Shown in pieces: positions 34,381 to 42,953 of a stretch of DNA of 64,000 nucleotides; the first letter of the stretch is position 1; every line of letters starts with the position of its first letter. Made by a program: the position numbers and the translations under genes. Under the pieces are notes generated by a model. It was given only the letters and a program-made list of their open reading frames with translations, was not told the DNA's origin and searched no databases. Origin of the DNA: Marivita sp046592965 (GTDB lineage: Bacteria > Pseudomonadota > Alphaproteobacteria > Rhodobacterales > Rhodobacteraceae); the NCBI RefSeq assembly GCF_046592965.1, contig NZ_JBISBV010000005.1, positions 1 to 64,000 of the forward strand, read 5' to 3'.

Positions 34381-37300
34381 ATGAACATCGCCAAAGCCTC
34401 GATCGACCGCCCCATCGTCACATGGCTCATCATCCTCGGCGCTCTTCTGGGCGGGATCTGGGCCTTCTTTTCGCTGGGACGTCTGGAAGATCCTGCGTTC
34501 ACGATCAAGACCGCGGTTGTGATCACCGAGTACCCGGGCGCCGAAGCACAGCAGGTCGCGCGCGAAGTCTCGGATCCGATCGAGTCGGAAATCCAGAAGA
34601 TGTCCGAGGTCAAGGAAGTGCGGTCCATGAACCAGCCGGGGCTGTCCTGGATCACGGTTGACATGAAGGATCAGTTCGATGGTTCCGAACTGCCTCAGAT
34701 CTGGACAAAATTGCGCAATCGGGTGAACAGCGCGAGACTGCCCGTCGGGGTGGGAAAGCCGTTTGTCAACGATGGGTTCGGCGACGTGTTCGGCATTTAC
34801 TATGCGGTGACGGCACCGGGGTTCACGGATGCCGAGATCAACAACCTTGCCACATTTCTGCGGCGCGAGTTGCTGACGGTGCCGGGCGTCGCTGATGTCA
34901 GTCTGTCGGGGGTGCCCAACGAGGTGGTTTTCGTCGAACCGGACCTTGTGTTGAGCACAAACCTGAACGTGCCGCCGGTGGCCATTCAGGCGGCCTTGGC
35001 CAATGCCAATTCGGTGGTCGACGGCGGCTCTCTCCAGAGCGTTGAGGGGCGCACCCTGATCCAGGGGCCCAAAGGCAGCGACAGCGTTCAGGAGATCGCG
35101 GGATTGACCGTCGGGGTGGGCGGGGAAGTGCTCAACCTGTTCGATTTCGCCAATGTGTTCCGCGCCCGCGAGGAGACGCCGGACCTGATCATCCGGCACA
35201 ACGGGGTGGAAGCGTTTACCGTCGGCATCGCCGGGATCGCAGCGGAGAACATTGTCGATGTCGGCAAACGCGCGGATGCGAAACTGGCTGAACTGGCGTC
35301 GCGAATCCCGATCGGAATCGCATTGCAACCGATCTACCAGCAGCATGTGGTTGTCGAGGAGGCATCGAACGCCTTCATGCTGAACCTTGCAATGTCGGTG
35401 ACGATTGTGGTGGTGGTTCTGGCGCTTTTCATGGGCTGGCGCGCGGCGATTGTGGTGGGTGTCACGCTTTTGCTGACAGTGATGGGCACATTGTTGTTCA
35501 TGGCGCTGTTCGCGATCGAAATGGAGCGCATTTCACTTGGCGCATTGATCATCGCGATGGGCATGCTGGTGGACAACGCCATCGTGGTGGCCGAGGGCAT
35601 GCAGATCGCGATGTTGCGGGGCAAACCCTCGCGCGCGGCGGCCGATGAAGCGGCGAGCAAAACCCAAATCCCGTTGCTCGGTGCGACGGTGATCGGGATC
35701 ATGGCATTTGCAGGCATCGGGCTGAGCCCGGATGCAACCGGGGAATTTCTGTTCTCGCTTTTCGCGGTGATCGGCATTTCGCTGCTCTTGTCGTGGATTC
35801 TGGCGCTGACGGTGACGCCGCTTTTGGGGCATTACTTTTTCAAGCAAGGCGCGGAAGGCGGCATCGACGCCTATGGTGGCCCGTTGTTTCGACTTTATGC
35901 GCGGGTGCTGCGCATCGCGTTGCGGGCCTGGTGGGCGGTCATCCTTGGCCTTGTCGCAATCACGCTGGTGTGTTTCATGCTGTTCGGCCAGATCAAGCAA
36001 CAGTTTTTTCCCGACAGCAATACGCCGCTCTTTTTCGTCCATTACAAACTCGAGCAGGGTGCCTCCATCTCCGAAACGTCGCGCGATCTTGCGGTGATCG
36101 AGCGCTGGCTGGCAGAGCAGGAGGATGTGGTGTCATCGACGGCCTTCGTGGGCCAGGGCGCGGACCGGTTCATGCTGACCTACCAGTCCGAAGACCCCAA
36201 CCCGAGCTATGGCCATGTCATCGTGCGCACGCAGACTATCGAGCAGATCGCGCCGCTGATCGCCGGGCTTGAGACCTTTGCCGCGCAAACCCTGCCGCAC
36301 GGCGAATTCCGCGCCAAGCGGCTCGCATTCGGCCCCGGTGGCGGGGATCCGATCCAGGCGCGGTTTTCGGGGCAGGACCCGGAAGTGCTGCGCGATCTGG
36401 CCGATCAGGCGATGGCGCGCCTTGAGGCGGCGTCGGACAACATCGTGGCGCCGCGCATTGACTGGCGCGAACAGGAACAGGTGCTGCGCCCCGTCTATGC
36501 GACGGACCGGGCGCAAGAGGCCGGGATCACCCGCGATGACATCACCACCATTCTGCGCTTTGCAACGACCGGGATCAATGCCGGCGTTTACCGCGAAGGC
36601 GAACGCCAGATTCCGATCATCCTGCGCGCCGATCCCAACGCGGATCTCGCGCTGACCGATCACGTCGTGTATTCGCAGAACGCGCAAAGTTTCGTGCCGC
36701 TGGAACAGGTGACGAACGGTCTTACCTTTGATTCGCAAAACACGCTGCTGATGCGCCGCGACCGGCTTTTGACGATCACCGTCGGCGCGGATATCGCGAA
36801 AGGTATGACCGCGGCGCAGGTTCAGGCAGAAGTGCAGGATGCGATCGAAACGATGCCCCTGCCGGCGGGATACAAGATGGAATGGGGCGGCGAACTCGAA
36901 AGCTCGACCGATGCGCAAGCGAGCCTTGGGCGGCAGTTGCCGCTCAGCCTGCTGGTCATGGTGCTGATCTCGATCCTGCTGTTCAACGCGTTGCGCCAGC
37001 CGCTGATCATCTGGCTGCTGGTGCCAATGTCGGTCAACGGTGTGAGCCTGGCGTTGCTGGGCAGCGGCCTGCCGTTTACCTTTACCGCGCTGCTGGGGCT
37101 GTTGTCGCTCTCGGGGATGCTCATCAAGAACGGCATCGTGCTGGTTGAAGAGATCGACATCGTGCGTGCTGAAAAGCCCGGACAATCGCTAATCGATTCG
37201 ATCGTGGAGGCATCCACATCGCGTTTGCGCCCCGTGATCCTCGCTGCGGCAACGACCATTCTGGGGATGCTGCCGCTCATTTGGGATGCGTTCTTTCAGT

Positions 37301-37416
37301 CGATGGCGGTGACCATCATGGGCGGATTGGCCTTTGCATCGGTGCTGACATTGGTGGCGGCCCCGGTGTTCTATTACGCATTTTTCATGCGCGGCGCGCA
37401 GACTACTGCCGCTTAG
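34381..37416 (+). CDS. RND-family efflux permease (AcrB-like)
   Basis: 1011 residues with the two-times-six-helix layout of RND pumps. N-terminal NIAKASIDRPIVTWLIILG; first proton-relay helix region with GMLVDNAIVVAEG (Asp in TM4); second half with GMLIKNGIVLVEEID and a repeated P-loop-like helix. Two large periplasmic loops follow helices 1 and 7. Drug or toxic-compound export with the adaptor. The 3' end overlaps matB by 14 bp tail-to-tail. Confidence 0.93.
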   Translation: MNIAKASIDRPIVTWLIILGALLGGIWAFFSLGRLEDPAFTIKTAVVITEYPGAEAQQVAREVSDPIESEIQKMSEVKEVRSMNQPGLSWITVDMKDQFDGSELPQIWTKLRNRVNSARLPVGVGKPFVNDGFGDVFGIYYAVTAPGFTDAEINNLATFLRRELLTVPGVADVSLSGVPNEVVFVEPDLVLSTNLNVPPVAIQAALANANSVVDGGSLQSVEGRTLIQGPKGSDSVQEIAGLTVGVGGEVLNLFDFANVFRAREETPDLIIRHNGVEAFTVGIAGIAAENIVDVGKRADAKLAELASRIPIGIALQPIYQQHVVVEEASNAFMLNLAMSVTIVVVVLALFMGWRAAIVVGVTLLLTVMGTLLFMALFAIEMERISLGALIIAMGMLVDNAIVVAEGMQIAMLRGKPSRAAADEAASKTQIPLLGATVIGIMAFAGIGLSPDATGEFLFSLFAVIGISLLLSWILALTVTPLLGHYFFKQGAEGGIDAYGGPLFRLYARVLRIALRAWWAVILGLVAITLVCFMLFGQIKQQFFPDSNTPLFFVHYKLEQGASISETSRDLAVIERWLAEQEDVVSSTAFVGQGADRFMLTYQSEDPNPSYGHVIVRTQTIEQIAPLIAGLETFAAQTLPHGEFRAKRLAFGPGGGDPIQARFSGQDPEVLRDLADQAMARLEAASDNIVAPRIDWREQEQVLRPVYATDRAQEAGITRDDITTILRFATTGINAGVYREGERQIPIILRADPNADLALTDHVVYSQNAQSFVPLEQVTNGLTFDSQNTLLMRRDRLLTITVGADIAKGMTAAQVQAEVQDAIETMPLPAGYKMEWGGELESSTDAQASLGRQLPLSLLVMVLISILLFNALRQPLIIWLLVPMSVNGVSLALLGSGLPFTFTALLGLLSLSGMLIKNGIVLVEEIDIVRAEKPGQSLIDSIVEASTSRLRPVILAAATTILGMLPLIWDAFFQSMAVTIMGGLAFASVLTLVAAPVFYYAFFMRGAQTTAA

Positions 37417-38914
37417 CGGACTGCCCGGCGCGCAACAGGTTCTTTTGCACTTTGCCCATCGTGTTGCGCGGCAGGGCATCCAGCATGTCATAGCGGCGCG
37501 GGTGCTTGAACCGCGCAAGGCGGGGTTCGATCTGCGCCGCGAGGTCTTGCGGCGTCAGCGCGCTGTCGGGTTCCAGCACCACGGCAGCGACAACGCTTTC
37601 GCCGAATTCTGCATGTGGCACACCATAGACGGCACTCTCAAGCACGCCATCCACGGCGTTGATAACGTCCTCGATTTCCTTGGGGTAAATGTTGTAACCG
37701 CCCGAAATAATGAGGTCTTTCTGGCGTCCGACGATGCTCAGCCGTCCGTCTTGCGACATCACACCAAGATCTCCGGTGATGAAATACCCGCTATCGCGGA
37801 GTTCCTGCGCCGTCTTGTCAGGCAGGTTCCAATAGCCCTGAAACACGTTTTCGCCGCACACTTCGATCATGCCGATTGTACCCGTCGGCACGGGGGCACC
37901 GGTGTCGGGATCGGTGATTGCAACCTCCGTGCCCGGCAGCGCGTACCCGACAGTGCCGGCGATCCGATCCCCGTCATAGGGGTTTGAGGTGATCATGTTG
38001 GTTTCCGTCATGCCATAGCGCTCCAGAATTTGATGGCCGGTGCGCGTCTGAAACGCGATGTGGGTGTCCGCCAGAAGCGGTGCGCTGCCCGAAATGAACA
38101 GGCGAAAGTTGCGCGTCAGATCCTGGTTGAACCGCGGATCGTTCAACAGGCGGGTGTAAAAGGTTGGCACGCCCATCATGAGCGTGGATTTCGGCACCTC
38201 CTGCAGGATCATTTCCAGATCGAAACGCTCCATGAAGCGCACTTCGGCTCCCGCGAGAAAACTGGTATTGATCGCAACGAACAATCCGTGGGTATGAAAA
38301 ATCGGCAGCGCGTGGATCAGCCGATCATCCTTGGTGATTTGCCAGAGATCCACGAGCGCGGTCGCGTTGCTGAGCAGGTTCCTGTGCGACATCATCGCAC
38401 CTTTCGAGCGCCCGGTGGTGCCCGAGGTGTAGAGGAGCCCGGCCAGATCGTCCGGTCCACGCGGCACGGTTTCGAACACGCTCTGTTGCGTATCTGCGGC
38501 GCGAGACAGGCTGCCGGTTCCATCGCCCGCGAGTGTCAGGACCGTGGCGCCGGCCGCCGATGGCAAGGCGGCGATCATGGCCTCGTCGCGTGCATCACAG
38601 ACGATGAGGGCCGGAGCAGCGTCGGTGATGAAATAGTCGAGCTCTGTCTGGGTGTAGCCGGTGTTGAGCGGCAGATAGACCGCCCCTGCCTGAACCGCGG
38701 CGCCATAGAGCGCGAGCGTGTCGAGCAGTTTCGGCGCTTGGACCAGAACCCTGTCACCGGGCGAAACCCCGTGTGCCGTCACCACCTGCGCAATCTGCGC
38801 CGTCCGTTGCACAAACTGCGCATAAGTCACGACCGAGCCATCATCCTGAACCAGAAACGCGGCGTCATTCGTCGCATGTGGCGCAATCAGAGCGTCATAA
38901 AGGATATTGGTCAC
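37403..38914 (-). CDS. matB: Malonyl-CoA synthetase (MatB-type acyl-CoA ligase)
   Basis: 503 residues of the AMP-forming ligase fold: LLYTSGTTGRSKGAMMSHRN phosphate loop, RYGMTETNMITSNPYDG (the MatB-type A5 motif), YFITGDLG and IVGRQKDLIISGGYNIYP. This activates malonate or methylmalonate to the CoA thioester. I use the GTG at 38914 (AGGAGG 7 nt upstream); an ATG 105 bp upstream has no site. No matA or malonate transporter lies beside it, though a TRAP transporter is 4 kb away. Confidence 0.87.
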   Translation of the reverse strand: MTNILYDALIAPHATNDAAFLVQDDGSVVTYAQFVQRTAQIAQVVTAHGVSPGDRVLVQAPKLLDTLALYGAAVQAGAVYLPLNTGYTQTELDYFITDAAPALIVCDARDEAMIAALPSAAGATVLTLAGDGTGSLSRAADTQQSVFETVPRGPDDLAGLLYTSGTTGRSKGAMMSHRNLLSNATALVDLWQITKDDRLIHALPIFHTHGLFVAINTSFLAGAEVRFMERFDLEMILQEVPKSTLMMGVPTFYTRLLNDPRFNQDLTRNFRLFISGSAPLLADTHIAFQTRTGHQILERYGMTETNMITSNPYDGDRIAGTVGYALPGTEVAITDPDTGAPVPTGTIGMIEVCGENVFQGYWNLPDKTAQELRDSGYFITGDLGVMSQDGRLSIVGRQKDLIISGGYNIYPKEIEDVINAVDGVLESAVYGVPHAEFGESVVAAVVLEPDSALTPQDLAAQIEPRLARFKHPRRYDMLDALPRNTMGKVQKNLLRAGQSAKRQ

Positions 38915-39007
38915 GCGGCAGCCTCCTGATCCTGGAACCGGGATAGCGCGGCCGCCGACAGGTGCAACCCGATTTACAGGAGCGCGGACCGGATAATGAT
39001 TAAGAGA

Positions 39008-39083
39008 TGGTGCCCCCACACGGACTCGAACCGCGGACCTACTGATTACAAATCAGTTGCTCTACCAGCTGAGCTATAGGGGC
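39008..39083 (-). tRNA. tRNA-Thr(UGU)
   Basis: 76 nt including an encoded CCA. Acceptor GCCCCTA pairs with TGGGGGC, discriminator A. D-arm AGCTCAGCTGGTAGAGC, anticodon arm ACTGA-loop-TCAGT with loop TTTGTAA giving anticodon UGU (codon ACA), and T-arm with GGTTCGAGTCC. All arms pair as expected. Confidence 0.96.
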
Positions 39084-39230
39084 TTCGGCGGTGTGATTAC
39101 TGAGTGTGGCGCGTCTGTGCAAGAGGCAATCTGGTGAAAATCCTGATTTCGGGCGTCGAGGTAAAGGCGGTTTGCATCGCTCGCGCCGCGCTTGTATTGG
39201 GGCGAGACTTGCAGGAAAGTTCGAAGCCGG

Positions 39231-40112
39231 ATGCAAATCGCCTTACACACAGGCCTTCACGAGACCGATGCCGATCGCCTTCTGCGGACACTGTTGCGCA
39301 ATCGGGAGGGACTGCGACCCTTGGGTGTGGCGATTCCCGGACCCGGAAAATACCGCAAACTGATGTCGGAGATGCTGAACGCGCTGGGCGGTGGGATGCC
39401 CGCGCCGGGTGCGGGTGATGTTCTTCTGGACGCGGTGCTGGACGAGGATGTCGGGCATGTGGATCGCCTGATCCTGTCGCATGAGAACCTGTTTTCGGTT
39501 CCGAAGATCGCGTTTCAGGGCGGCGTGGCCTATCGCAAGGCGGAGCAACGGCTGCGAACCTTGCGCCAGATGTTCGCCGAGGACGAGCTGGAGGTGTTCA
39601 TCGCGGTGCGCAATCCGGCGACGTTTCTGCCGGCGCTGCTGCACTCGACGCCGCACGCGCAGCTCGAGGATGTTCTGCACGGGATGGGTCCGGCGGAGTT
39701 GCGCTGGTCGGATTTGATCGCTCGGATTGCCGATGCCGTGCCGGGTGTTCCGATCACCGTCTGGTGCGATGAGGACAGTCCGTTGATCTGGGGGCAGTTG
39801 GTGCGCGACATCACCGGGCTTGATGCGACCCGCCCGATCATCGGCGCATATTCGCGGCTCGCCGATATCATGACGCAAGAGGGGATGGACCGGTTTCGCA
39901 CCTATCTGGCAGATCGGCCCGACATGACGGAGATCCAGATCCGGCGCATTATGGTGGCGTTTCTGGATAAATATGTCGACGAGAGCAAGGTCGAGGATGA
40001 GCTGGATTTGCCCGGCTGGGACGAAGAATATGTGCAGGAGATGAGCGATCGCTATGACGACGACATGTTCGCTGTCGCCCGGATGCCGGGTGTGACCGTG
40101 ATCACACCCTGA
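39231..40112 (+). CDS. Uncharacterised protein, possibly sulfotransferase-like
   Basis: 293 residues, no signal or membrane segment. The opening QIALHTGLHETDADRLLRTL then RNREGLRPLGVAIPGPGKYR resembles the start of sulfotransferase-like proteins (H-x-G-x-H-K-T-G-T-T...NR), but the phosphate-binding glycine/threonine run is replaced (GLHETDADR), so PAPS binding looks unlikely. The C-terminus is acidic (DELDLPGWDEEYVQEMSDRY). ATG 39231 is used; AGGAAA lies 13 nt upstream, a little far. Divergent from tRNA-Thr. Function unknown. Confidence 0.7.
   Translation: MQIALHTGLHETDADRLLRTLLRNREGLRPLGVAIPGPGKYRKLMSEMLNALGGGMPAPGAGDVLLDAVLDEDVGHVDRLILSHENLFSVPKIAFQGGVAYRKAEQRLRTLRQMFAEDELEVFIAVRNPATFLPALLHSTPHAQLEDVLHGMGPAELRWSDLIARIADAVPGVPITVWCDEDSPLIWGQLVRDITGLDATRPIIGAYSRLADIMTQEGMDRFRTYLADRPDMTEIQIRRIMVAFLDKYVDESKVEDELDLPGWDEEYVQEMSDRYDDDMFAVARMPGVTVITP
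40088..40109 (+). terminator. Stem-loop at the end of the 39.2-kb gene
   Basis: A perfect 8-bp inverted repeat GGGTGTGA/TCACACCC with a 6-nt loop ends one base before the stop codon, and a second stem GATCGC/GCGATC (40122-40138) follows before gapR. Neither has a T-tract. Together they may end the two converging transcripts. Confidence 0.35.
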
Positions 40113-40136
40113 AAGCTGCGGGATCGCACACCGCGA

Positions 40137-40397
40137 TCATTGCATTCCGAGAGCTTCTTTATACATGTCGAGCACGGCTTCCTCTTCGGCGATGTCGTCA
40201 GGCTCGCGCTTGCGCAACGCGATCACCTTGCGCATGACCTTGGTGTCATAGCCACGGCCCTTGGCTTCGGCCATCACCTCTTTTTGCTGCTCGGCGATGT
40301 CTTTCTTCTCGGCGTCCAGCCGTTCGATCCGTTCGATGAACTGGCGCAGTTCATCTGCGGTGACGCGGTAGTTGGCTTCGATTGCGCTGTCGTCCAT
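40137..40397 (-). CDS. gapR: Nucleoid-associated protein GapR (DUF2312)
   Basis: 86 residues, nearly all helical: N-terminal TADELRQFIERIERLDAEKKDIAEQ coiled coil, then AKGRGYDTKVMRKVIALRKRE and a short acidic tail. This is the DUF2312/GapR family, an alphaproteobacterial DNA clamp that binds overtwisted AT-rich DNA and assists replication. Typical length. It converges on the 39.2-kb gene. Confidence 0.94.
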   Translation of the reverse strand: MDDSAIEANYRVTADELRQFIERIERLDAEKKDIAEQQKEVMAEAKGRGYDTKVMRKVIALRKREPDDIAEEEAVLDMYKEALGMQ

Positions 40398-40517
40398 CTG
40401 GATGCTCCTTGAGGTTTGAGCGATGTCGTAGCGGCGGGCGCGGGCGCCTTCAAGGGCTTGTCACGGCGCGGGCGATGAATTACCGCCGCGTGAAACCCAA
40501 AGGCTTGGAGGCCGCGA

Positions 40518-40733
40518 ATGGACTTACTGATCTGGTCGGGCGCGACGCTGTCGTTTCTGGGGCTTTGCGGTCTGGTCTATTGCATCTTTCGCGTCGCCAG
40601 GGCGCGCAAGGCGGGATTGAGCGACGACGCGTTGCGTGCCGCCGTTCAAAAGGTCATGCCGATCAATCTCGCATCGCTGTTTATCTCGGTGCTCGGCCTG
40701 ATGATGGTGATTCTGGGCATCTTCCTGGGCTAG
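40518..40733 (+). CDS. Small two-helix membrane protein
   Basis: 71 residues: hydrophobic segment 3-25 (LLIWSGATLSFLGLCGLVYCIF), a basic, polar loop (RVARARKAGLSDDALRAAVQKV), and a second helix 49-70. A good TTGGAGG ribosome site precedes ATG 40518. It lies between gapR and metF, on the opposite strand to both. The loop with an ARKAG...DDALRAA pattern recurs in small Roseobacter proteins as far as I remember, but no function is known to me. Confidence 0.75.
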   Translation: MDLLIWSGATLSFLGLCGLVYCIFRVARARKAGLSDDALRAAVQKVMPINLASLFISVLGLMMVILGIFLG

Positions 40734-40753
40734 GCGCGTTCAGGCAAATCCCG

Positions 40754-41620
40754 TCAGGCGACGTTCTTGAGGCCGACCTTCGGTGTGACTCCCAAGGCAT
40801 GGCACACATCGCGCGTCAGTTCGGGGCGATTGAGCGTGTAGAAATGCAGGCTGTCAACGTCACCGTCGATCAGGTCCGAGCACAGCTCGGTGCAGATCGC
40901 GGTTGCCAGGAGATCTTCGCGGCCATCCCGCTCTGCCTTTTCGAACGCATCGACTACCCAATCCGGAATGTGGGTGCCGCAACTCTTGGCAAAGCGCGCA
41001 GCGCCTTTCCAGTTTTCGATCGGCAGGATGCCCGGAATGACGGGCGCGTCGATGCCGGCTTTTTCGCACGCATCGCGAAAGCGGAAAAACGTCTCGGCCT
41101 CAAAGAAGAACTGGGTCAGGGCTTCGGACGCACCGGCGTCGAACTTGCGCTTGAGATAGGTCACATCGGCTTGCGCGTCTTTGGCTTCGGGGTGAATGTC
41201 TGGGTAGGCTCCGACCCGGATGTTGAAATCGCCGGCGTCGCGCAGGGCTTCGATAAGCTCGATGCTCGACGCGAACCCGTCGGGGTGAGCGACAAAGCCA
41301 TCAGAGCCTTTGGGCGGGTCGCCGCGCAGGGCAACGATGTCTTTTACACCCGCCGCCGCGAAATCGCGGGCGATTCCAAGAGTTTCTTCGCGGGTTGCAT
41401 CAACGCATGTCAGGTGCGCGGCAACCGGCAGGCCGGAGGATTTGTGCAATGTCGCAACGGCATCGCGGGTCAGGTCACGGGTGGTGCCACCGGCGCCATA
41501 GGTCACCGATACGAAGCGGGGTTGCAACGGGGCCAGAGCCTGAACCGTGTCCCACAGGCGGAACGAGGCCGCCAGAGATTGCGGGGGGAAGAATTCGAAT
41601 GAGATGGCCGGTGCTGTCAT
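40754..41620 (-). CDS. metF: Methylenetetrahydrofolate reductase
   Basis: 288 residues, TIM-barrel flavoenzyme. N-terminal SFEFFPPQS, then FVSVTYGAGGTTRD, LTCVDATREE, and ALRGDPPKG, all MetF hallmarks for FAD and folate binding. It reduces 5,10-methylene-THF to 5-methyl-THF for methionine synthesis. ATG 41620 follows AAGGA. Divergent from a MetR-like LysR regulator, its likely controller. Confidence 0.95.
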   Translation of the reverse strand: MTAPAISFEFFPPQSLAASFRLWDTVQALAPLQPRFVSVTYGAGGTTRDLTRDAVATLHKSSGLPVAAHLTCVDATREETLGIARDFAAAGVKDIVALRGDPPKGSDGFVAHPDGFASSIELIEALRDAGDFNIRVGAYPDIHPEAKDAQADVTYLKRKFDAGASEALTQFFFEAETFFRFRDACEKAGIDAPVIPGILPIENWKGAARFAKSCGTHIPDWVVDAFEKAERDGREDLLATAICTELCSDLIDGDVDSLHFYTLNRPELTRDVCHALGVTPKVGLKNVA

Positions 41621-41669
41621 TTTCGCAGTCCTTGGTGGTGTTCTCACTCTTGTTGCATGTGCAGCATTG

Positions 41670-41682
41670 TGAGACAAACTCA
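41670..41682. promoter_or_regulatory. MetR-like operator TGAG-N5-CTCA
   Basis: In the metF-metR gap, TGAG-ACAAA-CTCA has the half-site spacing of MetR boxes (TGAA-N5-TTCA) with one changed base per arm. A second imperfect palindrome (TGTTGCA-TG-TGCAGCA, 41651-41666) sits alongside. LysR regulators commonly bind such paired sites between divergent genes. Confidence 0.45.
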
Positions 41683-41715
41683 TAAATCTAATCACCAATA
41701 TGAGAGCGGTTGATA

Positions 41716-42621
41716 ATGCACATCGAATTTCGTCATCTCCGCACGATCAAGGCCATTCACGACTATGGTGGCGTGGCACGGGCGGCTGACCAGTTGAACA
41801 TCACGCAATCCGCGCTCAGCCATCAGATCAAGGCGCTTGAGGATCAGGCTGGCGTTGAACTCTTTGTGCGGCGATCCAAGCCGATGCGGCTTTCGGCGGC
41901 GGGAATGCGGCTTTTGCGGCTGGCCAATCAGGTGCTGCCTCAGGTCGAGGCGCTGGCGGCAGAGTTCGACGGGCTGCGCGGCGGATCGTCGGGGCGGATG
42001 CACATCGCCATCGAATGTCACGCCTGTTTCGAGTGGCTGTTTCCGGTGCTGGAGGCGTTTCGCAAAAGCTGGCCGGATGTGGATGTGGATATCCGTCCGG
42101 GCCTTGCCTTTGACGCGCTGCCAGCCTTGCAAAAAGAGGAAGTGGACCTTGTGGTGTCCTCTGACCCCGAGGATCTTCCCGGCGTCACCTTCAGTGATCT
42201 CTTTGATTACAATGCGGTTTTCGTTGCAGCATCGTCACATCCCCTGGCAGCGAAACCTTTTGTCGAGGCCGAGGATTTTCGCGCCGAAACGCTCATCACC
42301 TATCCAGTGGAACGTGCGCGGCTCGATGTGTTCAGCCAGCTTTTGATTCCTGCCAAGGTAGAGCCCGCTTCCGTGCGGCAGGTCGAATTGACGGCGGTGA
42401 TTCTGCTTTTGGTGGCGTCGAACCGGGGCGTGTCGGTTTTGCCTGATTGGGTTGTGCGCGAGGTCAAATACAACTCGGATTATGTCACCCGCCCATTGAC
42501 GAAGAGCGGCATCACGCGGAGCCTCTATGCTGCTACGCGCAGCGCGGACACCGAAAAGCCCTTTGTCGCCGATCTCATCCGCCTGGCCCGCCAAGAGGCG
42601 CAGCGGTTGCAGGCGGCATAA
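41716..42621 (+). CDS. metR: LysR-type regulator, MetR-like
   Basis: 301 residues. The N-terminal winged helix reads EFRHLRTIKAIHDYGGVARAADQLNITQSALSHQ, then the effector domain from about 92. The HLRTI start, the absence of a PxxL-type variation and placement divergent to metF fit MetR, which senses homocysteine. I use ATG 41716; a TTG 6 bp upstream is less likely. Likely regulates metF and itself through the shared gap. Confidence 0.88.
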   Translation: MHIEFRHLRTIKAIHDYGGVARAADQLNITQSALSHQIKALEDQAGVELFVRRSKPMRLSAAGMRLLRLANQVLPQVEALAAEFDGLRGGSSGRMHIAIECHACFEWLFPVLEAFRKSWPDVDVDIRPGLAFDALPALQKEEVDLVVSSDPEDLPGVTFSDLFDYNAVFVAASSHPLAAKPFVEAEDFRAETLITYPVERARLDVFSQLLIPAKVEPASVRQVELTAVILLLVASNRGVSVLPDWVVREVKYNSDYVTRPLTKSGITRSLYAATRSADTEKPFVADLIRLARQEAQRLQAA

Positions 42622-42638
42622 TCAGGAAAGGACAGGCA

Positions 42639-42953
42639 TTGATTCTCTATGGGCTGAAAAACTGTGATACCTGCCGCAAAGCAGTGAAAGCATTGCCGGA
42701 CGCGCAATTGCGCGACGTGTCGGTAACACCGGTGCCGCCAGACATCCTTCGCCGGGCATATGCACAGTTCGGCGACGCGCTGGTGAACAAACAGTCGACG
42801 ACATGGCGCGGCTTGGACGCCGACGAGCGCGATCAGGACGCCAGAACGCTGTTGAGCGCGTACCCGAAACTGATGAAACGGCCGTTGATCGTGAATGGTT
42901 ACGCGCTTCACCTTGGCTGGAGCGCAGCGACGCAGTCCAAGCTGGGAATTTAG
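42639..42953 (+). CDS. ArsC/Spx-family thioredoxin-fold protein
   Basis: 104 residues starting at a TTG (42639), the only in-frame start near the GGAAAGGA ribosome site. ILYGLKNCDTCRKAVKAL carries a C-x2-C (Cys9, Cys12) of the ArsC/YffB group, with KRPLIVNG, the cis-proline loop, near the end. Such proteins are glutathione-dependent reductases or adaptors; arsenate reduction is not proven. It follows metR by 17 bp. Its stop overlaps the exporter gene by 4 bp tail-to-tail. Confidence 0.82.
   Translation: MILYGLKNCDTCRKAVKALPDAQLRDVSVTPVPPDILRRAYAQFGDALVNKQSTTWRGLDADERDQDARTLLSAYPKLMKRPLIVNGYALHLGWSAATQSKLGI

Noticed and set aside
38915..39019. ATG start of matB 105 bp upstream
   Set aside because: No ribosome site there and the extra residues match no ligase; the GTG with AGGAGG is better.
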